A stretch of 64,000 nt of DNA from Stenotrophomonas maltophilia. Lineage in GTDB: Bacteria; Pseudomonadota; Gammaproteobacteria; Xanthomonadales; Xanthomonadaceae. Position 1 is the first letter of the stretch. Each line of letters begins with the position of its first letter. The position numbers were made by a program, and so were the translations under genes. The stretch covers positions 3,760,001 through 3,824,000 of the forward strand of contig NZ_CP015612.1 of assembly GCF_002138415.1 (NCBI RefSeq), in the 5' to 3' direction. This document shows, one piece after another, positions 56,813 through 64,000 of the stretch. The notes beneath the pieces were generated by a model. That model saw only the letters and a program-made list of their open reading frames with translations, had not been told where the DNA came from and searched no databases.

Positions 56813-57592
56813 ATGAGCGCCTTCGACACCCCCACCCCGGCCAGCGCCGCTGGCCAGCAGTGGAACGCCCAGGACTATGCGATCGATGCCGGCTTCGTGC
56901 CGCTGCTCGGCGGCGCGGTATCGCGCCTGCTCGACCCGCGCGCCGGTGAACGCATCCTCGACCTGGGCTGTGGAGATGGTGTGCTCAGCACCGAGCTGGC
57001 GCTCAGTGGCGCGCACATCCACGGCGTGGATGCCTCACCGGAACTGGTGATCGCCGCCCGCGCGCGTGGTGTCGATGCGCAGGTGATGGATGGCCACGCG
57101 CTGTCGTTCGACAGTGAGTTCGATGCGGTGTTCAGCAATGCGGCACTGCATTGGATGGGCAACCCCGACCGGGTGATGGAAGGTGTGCGCCGCGCACTGC
57201 GTCCCGGTGGCCGCTTCGTCGCCGAATTCGGCGGCCATGGCAACGTGGCCACGATCATTGCTGCGGTACAGGCTGCACGCGTAGCCCACGGCCACGGCGC
57301 CAGTGCCTTCCAGTGGTACTTCCCCACTGCCGATGCCTATGCCGACCGCCTGCGCCAGCATGGCTTCCAGGTGCAACTGATCGAGTGCACGCCGCGCCCG
57401 ACCGCACTGCCGACCGGCGTGGCCGGCTGGCTGCGGGTATTCGCCGCACCGCTGCTGGACGACCTGCCGGCCGAGGCACGCGCTACCGTGCGCGAGGCAG
57501 CAACCGCGCTGCTGGCGGAGCTGCCGCGCAATGCCGCCGGCCAGCCGCTGGCCGACTACGTGCGGCTGCGCGTGCTCGCCCGCCGTCGCTGA
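56813..57592 (+). CDS. Class I SAM-dependent methyltransferase
   Basis: A 259-residue methyltransferase. Motif I ILDLGCGDGVLSTELALSGA (about residues 44-63), motif II VDASPELV, and the motif-IV region FDAVFSNAALHWM identify the fold. The AALHWM and general layout resemble trans-aconitate methyltransferase-like enzymes, but the substrate is not assigned. It begins 10 bases after leuA and 60 bases before leuC, inside the leucine operon. Confidence 0.87.
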   Translation: MSAFDTPTPASAAGQQWNAQDYAIDAGFVPLLGGAVSRLLDPRAGERILDLGCGDGVLSTELALSGAHIHGVDASPELVIAARARGVDAQVMDGHALSFDSEFDAVFSNAALHWMGNPDRVMEGVRRALRPGGRFVAEFGGHGNVATIIAAVQAARVAHGHGASAFQWYFPTADAYADRLRQHGFQVQLIECTPRPTALPTGVAGWLRVFAAPLLDDLPAEARATVREAATALLAELPRNAAGQPLADYVRLRVLARRR

Positions 57593-57652
57593 CTTGACCG
57601 CTCCGCATTCTTTACTGATGTTCGCTATTTCGTACTTCTGCCAGGCATACGC

Positions 57653-59071
57653 ATGACTTCCGCACCCCGCACCCTGTACGACAAACTGTGGGACGCCCAC
57701 GTGGTGGTTCCCGAATCCGACAGCGCGCCCGCCGTGCTGTACATCGACCTGCACCTGATCCACGAGGTAACCTCGCCGCAGGCGTTCACCGAGCTGCGCG
57801 AACGCGGCCTGTCACCGCGCAGGCCGGACCGCACCAAAGCGACGATGGACCACTCCACGCCGACCCTGCCGGCCGCCGCCGACGGAACGCTGCCCTACGC
57901 CAGCGCCGCCTCCGAGGCACAGGTCGCCACGCTGGCACGCAACTGCGCCGAGCACGGCATCGAGCTGTTCGACATGGCTTCGGACAACCGCGGCATCGTC
58001 CACGTGATCGCGCCGGAACAGGGCTTCACCCAGCCCGGCATGACCATCGTCTGTGGCGACAGCCACACCTCCACCCATGGTGCCTTCGGCTCGCTGGCGT
58101 TCGGCATCGGCACCAGCGAAGTCGGCCACGTGCTGGCTACGCAATGCCTGCTGCAGCGCAAGGCGAAGACCTTCGCGATCACCGTCGACGGCCCGCTGGC
58201 GCCGGGCGTCGGCGCCAAGGACGTGGTCCTGCATATCATCGGCGTGATCGGCGTCAACGGTGGTACCGGCCATGTCATCGAGTTCCGTGGCAGCACCATC
58301 GAAGCGATGGACATGGAACAGCGCATGACCCTGTGCAACATGTCGATCGAAGCGGGCGCGCGCGCCGGCATGGTCGCTCCCGACCAGGTCACCTTCGACT
58401 TCGTCGCCGCTACGCCGCGCGGGCCCAAGGGGGCCGATTTCGATGCTGCAGTGACGCGCTGGCAGCAGCTGCGCAGCGATGAGGGCGCGCGCTTCGACAG
58501 CGAAGTACACATCGACGCTGCCGACATCCGCCCGACCCTGACCTGGGGCACCCACCCGGGCACCGCCATCGCGGTGGATGCGCCAATTCCCGCGGCCAAC
58601 GACGCCGCCGCACAGAAGGGCCTGGACTACATGCATTTCCAGGCCGGCAAGGCGCTGGCCGGAACACCGGTGGACGTGGTGTTCGTCGGTTCGTGCACCA
58701 ACGGCCGCCTGAGCGACATGCGCGAAGTGGCGCAGGTGCTGCGCGGCCGTCGCGTCGCCGAGCGGGTACGCATGCTGGTGGTGCCGGGCTCGGAGATCGT
58801 CAAGCGCGAGGCCGAGGCCGAGGGCATCCACGAGATCGTGCGCGCGGCCGGTGCCGAGTGGCGCGAGCCGGGCTGCTCGATGTGCATTGCCATGAACGGC
58901 GATCTGGTCGCACCCGGCCAGTTGGCCGTGAGCACCAGCAACCGCAACTTCGAGGGCCGCCAGGGCCCCGGTTCGCGCACGCTGCTGGCCTCGCCGATGA
59001 GCGCGGCGTGGGCCGCGGTGAACGGGCACGTTGCCGATACCCGCGAACTGTTCGCACAGGAGGTGGCGTGA
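57653..59071 (+). CDS. leuC: 3-isopropylmalate dehydratase large subunit
   Basis: A 472-residue aconitase-family subunit. The 4Fe-4S cluster cysteines lie in [14 protein letters not shown] and in [12 protein letters not shown], and substrate motifs include [20 protein letters not shown]. With LeuD it isomerises 2- to 3-isopropylmalate. Length is standard. Its TGA overlaps the leuD ATG by one base. Confidence 0.97.
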   Translation: MTSAPRTLYDKLWDAHVVVPESDSAPAVLYIDLHLIHEVTSPQAFTELRERGLSPRRPDRTKATMDHSTPTLPAAADGTLPYASAASEAQVATLARNCAEHGIELFDMASDNRGIVHVIAPEQGFTQPGMTIVCGDSHTSTHGAFGSLAFGIGTSEVGHVLATQCLLQRKAKTFAITVDGPLAPGVGAKDVVLHIIGVIGVNGGTGHVIEFRGSTIEAMDMEQRMTLCNMSIEAGARAGMVAPDQVTFDFVAATPRGPKGADFDAAVTRWQQLRSDEGARFDSEVHIDAADIRPTLTWGTHPGTAIAVDAPIPAANDAAAQKGLDYMHFQAGKALAGTPVDVVFVGSCTNGRLSDMREVAQVLRGRRVAERVRMLVVPGSEIVKREAEAEGIHEIVRAAGAEWREPGCSMCIAMNGDLVAPGQLAVSTSNRNFEGRQGPGSRTLLASPMSAAWAAVNGHVADTRELFAQEVA

Positions 59072-59649
59072 TGGCCGGTTTCCGTACCCTGACCTCGTCC
59101 AGCGTGGTGCTGGCGCAGACCAACATCGACACCGACCAGATCATTCCGGCACGGTTCCTGTCCACCACCGAACGCGCCGGCCTGGGCCGCAACGCATTCA
59201 ATGACTGGCGCTGGCAGGCCGACGGTTCGCCCGTGGCCGACTTCGCCTTCAACCAGCCGCACAACGCCGGCCGCAGCATCCTGCTGGCGGGCCGCAACTT
59301 CGGCTGCGGTTCCTCGCGCGAACATGCGCCGTGGGCACTGACCGACCTGGGCCTGCGCGCCATCGTCAGCAGCGAGATCGCCGACATCTTCCGCGGCAAC
59401 TCGCTGAAGAACGGTCTGCTGCCGATCGTGCTGGACGAGGCCGACGTGCAGGCGCTGATGCAGCGCCCGGACGATGAACTGACCATCGACGTGGCCGCGC
59501 GCGAGCTGCGCACCCCCGACGGCCGCGTCTATTCCTTCCCGCTGGATGGCTTCTCGCAGACCTGCCTGCTGGAAGGTGTCGACCAGTTGGGGTATCTGTT
59601 GGGCCGTGTCCCTGAAATCGAACGCTACGAGAGTGAGCATGCACACTGA
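59071..59649 (+). CDS. leuD: 3-isopropylmalate dehydratase small subunit
   Basis: A 192-residue swivel-domain subunit partnering LeuC. The conserved [17 protein letters not shown] (about residues 74-90) forms part of the active site, with [13 protein letters not shown] near the start. It is slightly shorter than E. coli LeuD (201) by its C-terminus. It starts within the leuC stop and overlaps leuB by 11 bases. Confidence 0.96.
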   Translation: MAGFRTLTSSSVVLAQTNIDTDQIIPARFLSTTERAGLGRNAFNDWRWQADGSPVADFAFNQPHNAGRSILLAGRNFGCGSSREHAPWALTDLGLRAIVSSEIADIFRGNSLKNGLLPIVLDEADVQALMQRPDDELTIDVAARELRTPDGRVYSFPLDGFSQTCLLEGVDQLGYLLGRVPEIERYESEHAH

Positions 59650-60700
59650 AATTGTTGTCCTGCCCGGTGATGGCATCGGCCCGGAAGTGGCCGCCGCCGC
59701 GGTTGCCGTCCTGAAGGCCGTCGCCGAACGCTTCAACCACACCTTCACCTTCAGCGAGCACGACATCGGTGGCGTCGCCATCGATCGCCATGGCGAGCCA
59801 CTGCCGGCGTCGACCCTGGAAGCCTGCAAGGCCGCGAACGCGGTGCTGCTGGGCGCAGTCGGTGGCCCGAAGTGGTCCGACCCGAATGCCAAGGTGCGCC
59901 CGGAGCAGGGGCTGCTGGCGATCCGCAAGGCGCTGGGCCTGTACGCCAACCTGCGCCCGGTGCGCACCCATGAAGCCGCGCTGCACGCCTCGCCGATCAA
60001 GGCCGAGCTGCTGCAGGGCGTGGACTTCGTGGTGGTGCGCGAGCTGACCGGCGGCATTTACTTCGGCGACAAGACCCGCGACGCCGACAGCGCCAGCGAC
60101 CTGTGCCGCTACACCGTGGCCGAGATCGAACGCGTGCTGCGCAGTGCCTTCCGCCTGGCGCAGCAGCGTCGCGGCAAGGTCACCTCGGTGGACAAGGCCA
60201 ATGTGCTGGAAACCTCGCGCCTGTGGCGTGACGTGGCCGCGCGCATCGGCCGCGAGGAATTCCCGGAGGTAGCACTGGAACACCAGCTGGTTGATTCGAT
60301 GGCGATGCACCTGCTGGCCAAGCCGCGCGAGTACGACGTGATCGTCACCGAGAACATGTTCGGCGACATCCTCACCGATGAAGCGTCGATGCTGGCCGGC
60401 TCGCTGGGTCTGCTGCCCTCGGCCTCTCTGGGCGAACCGGGTACGGTCGGCATCTACGAACCCATCCACGGTTCGGCGCCGGATATCGCCGGCAAGGGCA
60501 TCGCCAATCCCTACGCAACGATCTTCAGTGCAGCGATGCTGCTGCGCCATTCGCTGGGACTGGAAGCAGAAGCCGCCGCGGTGGAAGCGGCCGTGCATGC
60601 GGTACTGGACGATGGCGTGTTCACCGCCGATCTGGCCGCCAAGGGCCAGGCCGTCAGCACCGCTGCCGCCACCGACGCGGTGCTGGCCAAACTCAACTGA
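59639..60700 (+). CDS. leuB: 3-isopropylmalate dehydrogenase
   Basis: A 353-residue NAD-dependent dehydrogenase that oxidatively decarboxylates 3-isopropylmalate. Motifs are [11 protein letters not shown] at the N-terminus, [11 protein letters not shown], the metal site [20 protein letters not shown], and [20 protein letters not shown]. The ATG at 59639 lies inside the end of leuD. It is the last gene of the operon; a cluster of palindromes follows. Confidence 0.97.
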   Translation: MHTEIVVLPGDGIGPEVAAAAVAVLKAVAERFNHTFTFSEHDIGGVAIDRHGEPLPASTLEACKAANAVLLGAVGGPKWSDPNAKVRPEQGLLAIRKALGLYANLRPVRTHEAALHASPIKAELLQGVDFVVVRELTGGIYFGDKTRDADSASDLCRYTVAEIERVLRSAFRLAQQRRGKVTSVDKANVLETSRLWRDVAARIGREEFPEVALEHQLVDSMAMHLLAKPREYDVIVTENMFGDILTDEASMLAGSLGLLPSASLGEPGTVGIYEPIHGSAPDIAGKGIANPYATIFSAAMLLRHSLGLEAEAAAVEAAVHAVLDDGVFTADLAAKGQAVSTAAATDAVLAKLN

Positions 60701-60712
60701 TCCGATAGCGCC

Positions 60713-60862
60713 ACGCCATGCGTGGCGCCTCTCCCTTTGGACATTGTGCGCAGCCACCCATGGGGTGGCTCTACTGTAGATCCACGCCATGCGTGGATGT
60801 GCCATCCGTGCCAACCAAGGTTGGCACCCACCACCGCAGTAGAGCCACGCCCTGCGTGGCTG
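60713..60862. repeat. Cluster of SMAG-type palindromes after leuB
   Basis: Palindromes with cores GCCACGCCATGCGTGGC (60713-60734), GCCACCCATGGGGTGGC (about 60755-60771), ATCCACGCCATGCGTGGAT (60778-60801), GTGCCAACCAAGGTTGGCAC (60811-60832) and GCCACGCCCTGCGTGGC (60840-60862). They fill the 164-bp gap before the SDR stop codon. Confidence 0.75.
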
Positions 60863-60864
60863 CG

Positions 60865-61638
60865 TTATTTGGTGGTGTAACCGCCATTGACCAAGATGGT
60901 CTGGCCAGTCATCCACCAGCCATCGGTGACCAGGAAGCGGATCCACGGCACGATGTCGGCGATGTCGGTCAGGCCGGTGCGGGTGAACGCCGACAGTGCG
61001 GCCGCGGTCTTGTGATACGCCTGCGCATCGGCACTCTCGGCCGGATAAAAGAACGGCGTGTCCATCGGACCAGGGCCGATCGCGGTCACCGAGATGCCAC
61101 GCTCACCGAACTCCTTCGACGCCGCGCGGGTGAAGTGCTCGACTGGCGCCTTGGTACCGGCGTAGCTGGAATAGAACGGCGTGTAGGCACCCAGCAATGA
61201 GGTGACCAGGGTGCAGATGCGACCACCGTCGTTGACGTGGCGGCCGGCTTCCTTGAGGAAGAAGAACGCGGTCTTCGCGTTGACCGCGCTCATCTCGTCG
61301 TACTCGGCTTCGCTGATCTCCAGCATCGGCTTCTTCAGCACTTTGCCGACGGTATTGATGGCGATGTCCGGCCGGCCGACTGCAGCCACGGCATCGGCGA
61401 ACAAGCGCTCCATCGCTGCGGCCGAAGTCAGGTCGCCCTGCAGCGCCACCGCCTTGCTGCCGGCGGCCTGCACGGCGGCGACGGTCGCCTCTGCGTCGGC
61501 CTGGGTGGCGGCGCTGTTGTAGTGGATGACGATGGCTTTGGCGCCCTGTGCAGCGAAGTCGCGGGCGATCAGGCCGCCCAGGTTCTTGGCGCCACCAGCG
61601 ATCAGCACGGTCTTGCCCTTGAGGGAATGGTCGGTCAT
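60865..61638 (-). CDS. Short-chain dehydrogenase/reductase
   Basis: A 257-residue SDR with NAD(P) motif LIAGGAKNLGGLIARDFAAQ (residues 12-31), NTVGK in place of NNAG, and catalytic Ser, Tyr and Lys in VTSLLGAYTPFYSSYAGTKA. The end GQTILVNGGYTTK is typical of the family. It is divergent from a LysR regulator (118-bp shared promoter region), which probably controls it. Substrate unknown. Confidence 0.9.
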   Translation of the reverse strand: MTDHSLKGKTVLIAGGAKNLGGLIARDFAAQGAKAIVIHYNSAATQADAEATVAAVQAAGSKAVALQGDLTSAAAMERLFADAVAAVGRPDIAINTVGKVLKKPMLEISEAEYDEMSAVNAKTAFFFLKEAGRHVNDGGRICTLVTSLLGAYTPFYSSYAGTKAPVEHFTRAASKEFGERGISVTAIGPGPMDTPFFYPAESADAQAYHKTAAALSAFTRTGLTDIADIVPWIRFLVTDGWWMTGQTILVNGGYTTK

Positions 61639-61756
61639 GGCTTCGGTCTCGGGGAGGAGGCTGCCCGGGTTGGCAACCCTGCCCTGACGACGATATCGTG
61701 CAGAAAATGCGGATAAAGCCCGCCACATTGACTTAACTTTCCAGAGCCAGCGAACA

Positions 61757-62662
61757 ATGGACCGGATCGATCGCTTCCGCATCTTCACCCGGGTGGTGGA
61801 GTGCGCCAGCTTCACCCGCGCCGCCGACCAGCTCGGCCTGCCCCGCTCCACCGTCTCGGCGGCCATTGCGGAGCTGGAGCAGCGGCTCGGCACCCGCCTG
61901 CTGCAGCGTTCGACCCGGCGGGTCTCCACCACCCACGACGGCGACGTGTTCCATGCCCGCTGCCTGCGCCTGATCGAAGAGGTTGAAGACGCCGAATCGC
62001 TGTTCCGACAGGATGACGCGCAGCCGGTGGGCCTGCTGAAGATCGACGTGCCCAGCCGCATCGGCCGCCGCATCATTGCCCCGGCGCTGCCCGACTTCTT
62101 CGCGCGCCATCCACAGGTGGAAGTGGACCTGGGCATGACCGACCGCGCGGTGAACCTGATCGAGGACGGTTGCGATGCGGTCCTGCGGGTCGGTCAGTTG
62201 GGTGACTCCAGCCTGGTGGCGCGCACACTGGGCCAGCTCGACTTCGTCAACGTTGCCGCGCCGGCCTACCTGCGCGAGCATGGTGTGCCGCAGCATCCTG
62301 CCGACCTGCAGCAGCACCGCGCGGTGAACTATGCATCGCCGACCACGGCACGGGTGGAACCGTGGGAATGGCAGGACGGTGGCCAGTTGCGCACGCTGCC
62401 GATGCCCGGCTGGGTACGGGTGAACAGCGCCGAGGCGTCCATCGCGTGCTGCGTGGCGGGACTGGGGTTGCTGCAGATTCCACGCTACGACGTGCAGGCC
62501 GAACTGCAGTCAGGCGCATTGGTGGAGGTAATGCCGCAGTACGTGGCGCAGCCCTTGCCGGTGACGCTGTTGCAACCGCACCGGCAACACCGTGCGCTGC
62601 GCGTGCAGGTGTTCATTGAATGGCTGCTGCCAGTGCTGCGGAGCGGCCTGCAGCTGCAGTAG
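61757..62662 (+). CDS. LysR family transcriptional regulator
   Basis: A 301-residue LysR protein. The N-terminal winged helix reads FTRVVECASFTRAADQLGLP and STVSAAIAELEQRLGTRLLQ, followed by a periplasmic-binding-like effector domain (LPDFFARHPQVEVDLGMTDR). It belongs to the common subgroup found divergent from SDRs and quinone oxidoreductases. The effector is unknown. The ATG at 61757 gives the canonical N-terminus. Confidence 0.93.
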   Translation: MDRIDRFRIFTRVVECASFTRAADQLGLPRSTVSAAIAELEQRLGTRLLQRSTRRVSTTHDGDVFHARCLRLIEEVEDAESLFRQDDAQPVGLLKIDVPSRIGRRIIAPALPDFFARHPQVEVDLGMTDRAVNLIEDGCDAVLRVGQLGDSSLVARTLGQLDFVNVAAPAYLREHGVPQHPADLQQHRAVNYASPTTARVEPWEWQDGGQLRTLPMPGWVRVNSAEASIACCVAGLGLLQIPRYDVQAELQSGALVEVMPQYVAQPLPVTLLQPHRQHRALRVQVFIEWLLPVLRSGLQLQ

Positions 62663-62816
62663 GTCCACGCCATGCGTGGATGCATGCATCAGTGCCAACC
62701 AAGGTTGGCACCCACCAGGCCCACCGCAGTAGATCCACGCCATGCGTGGATGCACGCATCAGTGCCAACCAAGGTTGGCACCCACCAAGCCCACCGTAGT
62801 AGATCCACGCCATGCG
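62660..62816. repeat. Tandem composite repeat of REP + GTGCCAACC units
   Basis: Two consecutive near-identical 68-70-bp units (62660-62727 and 62730-62797), each a GTAG palindrome (core CCACGCCATGCGTGG) followed by GTGCCAACCAAGGTTGGCAC, then a truncated third GTAG unit to 62816. The units differ at only a few positions, so the duplication is recent. Confidence 0.8.
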
Positions 62817-62840
62817 CCCCCGGCCGCAGAACCCGGGGCA

Positions 62841-64000
62841 TTACGCCCCGGATTCATCCGGCTTCACCCGGAACCACGCCGCGTACAGCGCCGGCAGGAA
62901 CACCAGGGTCAGCACGGTGCCCACGATCAGGCCACCCATGATCGAGATCGCCATCGAGCCATAGAACGCGCTGCGCGACAGCGGAATCATCGCCAGCACC
63001 GCTGCCAGCGCGGTCAGCACGATCGGGCGGAAACGGCGCACCGTGGCATCGATGATCGAATGCCAGCGGTCATGCCCGGCATCGATGTCCTGCTGGATCT
63101 GGTCGATCAGGATCACCGAGTTGCGCATGATCATACCGGCCAGTGCAATCGTGCCCAACAGCGCTACGAAGCCGAATGGCGCGCGGAACAGCAGCAGGAA
63201 CAGGGTCGCACCGATGATGCCCAGCGGCGCGGTCACCAGCACCATCGCCGCACGCGAGAAGCTGCGCAGCTGCAGCATCAGCAGTGTCGCCACCACCACC
63301 AGGAACAGCGGCATGCCGGCCTTGATCGAGTTCTGGCCACGTGCCGAATCCTCCACGGTACCGCCGGTTTCCAGCAGGTAGCCGCTGGGCAGCTCGGCAC
63401 GGATGCCGTCCAGCGTCGGCAGGATCTGGTGCACCACGTCCAGCGGCTGCATGCCATCGCTGATGTCGGCACGCACGGTTACCGTCGGCAGGCGGTTGCG
63501 GTGCCAGATGATGCCGTCCTCGAAGCCGTACTCCATCGTCGCCACCTGCGACAGCGTTATGCTGCCGCCGTTGGCGGTGGGCATCGACAGGCTGGACAGC
63601 AGCTCCAGCTGGTTGCGCTCATCGGCCGGCCCGCGCAGCAGCATCTCGATCTGGCGGTTGCCTTCGCGATACACGCTCACCGACTGCCCGGCCAGTGAAC
63701 TGGACAGGAACTGGCTGACCTGGGCACTGCTCACGCCCAACGCGCGGGCACGCTCCTGGTCGATCACCAGCCGCACTACCTTGCTCGGCTCGCTCCAGTC
63801 CAGGTTGACGTTCATCACGTGCGGGTTCTCACGCACCTTGGCTTCGACCTGGCGCGCGATCGCCTGCACCTTCTCGATGTGCTCGCCGGAGATGCGCATC
63901 TGCACCGGGTAACCGACCGGCGGACCATTCTCCAGGCGGGTCACGCGCATCTGCACGTCCGGGAACTTCTGAATCACTTCGTGCAGCAGCCAATCACGGG
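62841..64000 (-). CDS. RND efflux transporter permease, C-terminal part
   Basis: The last 386 or so codons of an RND (HAE1/AcrB-like or CusA/CzcA-like) inner-membrane pump; the gene continues past the right edge. The visible part has porter-domain sequence (EHIEKVQAIARQVEAKVREN) and transmembrane helices, including GIIGATLFLLLFRAPFGFVA and LAGMIMRNSVILIDQIQQDI, ending LTLVFLPALYAAWFRVKPDE. The helix segment suggests a proton-driven multidrug or related exporter. The partner periplasmic adaptor is not visible. Confidence 0.9.
   Translation of the reverse strand, partial: RDWLLHEVIQKFPDVQMRVTRLENGPPVGYPVQMRISGEHIEKVQAIARQVEAKVRENPHVMNVNLDWSEPSKVVRLVIDQERARALGVSSAQVSQFLSSSLAGQSVSVYREGNRQIEMLLRGPADERNQLELLSSLSMPTANGGSITLSQVATMEYGFEDGIIWHRNRLPTVTVRADISDGMQPLDVVHQILPTLDGIRAELPSGYLLETGGTVEDSARGQNSIKAGMPLFLVVVATLLMLQLRSFSRAAMVLVTAPLGIIGATLFLLLFRAPFGFVALLGTIALAGMIMRNSVILIDQIQQDIDAGHDRWHSIIDATVRRFRPIVLTALAAVLAMIPLSRSAFYGSMAISIMGGLIVGTVLTLVFLPALYAAWFRVKPDESGA

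Noticed and set aside
62660-62816. CRISPR-like array
   Set aside because: Units are palindromic composites without unique spacers of constant length, and no cas genes are near; these are REP-type repeats.

Overview
The window is GC-rich, densely coding chromosomal DNA of a gammaproteobacterium of the Xanthomonadaceae, most likely Stenotrophomonas. This rests on gene content: zapA / 6S RNA / 5-FCL order, pyrophosphate-dependent phosphofructokinase plus H+-translocating pyrophosphatase, an ilvC-ilvG-ilvM-ilvA-leuA-leuCDB cluster, and many intergenic GTAG-headed palindromes of the kind described as SMAG/REP elements in S. maltophilia. I see no phage, IS element, CRISPR array, tRNA or rRNA.

Layout. 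0-5 kb: pepP end, ygfB, a ZapB-like coiled-coil gene overlapping zapA, 6S RNA, folate (5-FCL) and pentose (rpiA) housekeeping genes, SirB1. 5-10 kb: rubredoxin, thiE, hemL, azurin, HAD hydrolase, argD-type aminotransferase. 10-18 kb: Kv-like channel with a zinc-ribbon tail, two tandem DUF3829 lipoproteins, an SDR, a lipoprotein, a small kinase with DUF2867, and a DedA-PAP2-LssY fusion. 18-26 kb: LON-domain protein, mpl, adk, PPi-PFK, hppA. 26-34 kb: heme/iron module (tonB, exbD, exbB, DUF454, heme oxygenase; then a STN-containing TonB receptor with fecR and fecI). 34-44 kb: ppa, an HDOD protein with a pseudo-receiver, a large TonB receptor with an AraC regulator and a CadC-like membrane regulator with a predicted propeller, and an ion channel. 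44-50 kb: thiC under a TPP riboswitch, a BCCT transporter, ggt. 50.6-60.7 kb: the branched-chain amino acid operon behind a leader region. 60.8-64 kb: SDR and divergent LysR regulator, and the end of an RND efflux permease.

The most informative non-coding signals are in the ilv-leu leader. A 42-residue leader peptide with an Ile-Leu-Val-Leu-Val-Leu-Ile run is followed by mutually exclusive antiterminator and terminator arms. A second, Thr-rich mini-ORF ending directly at another terminator hairpin follows it. A third Thr/Val-rich mini-ORF with a strong ribosome binding site sits between ilvM and ilvA. Intergenic spaces hold at least six families of palindromic repeats, including a perfect 66-bp palindrome and two copies of a roughly 100-bp hairpin element with a compensatory base change.

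Functionally, pyrophosphate made by biosynthesis can be used three ways by products encoded here: PPi-PFK, proton-pumping PPase and soluble PPase. The heme module would sense, import and degrade heme. The thiE and thiC genes serve thiamine synthesis, and thiamine diphosphate is in turn the cofactor of IlvG.
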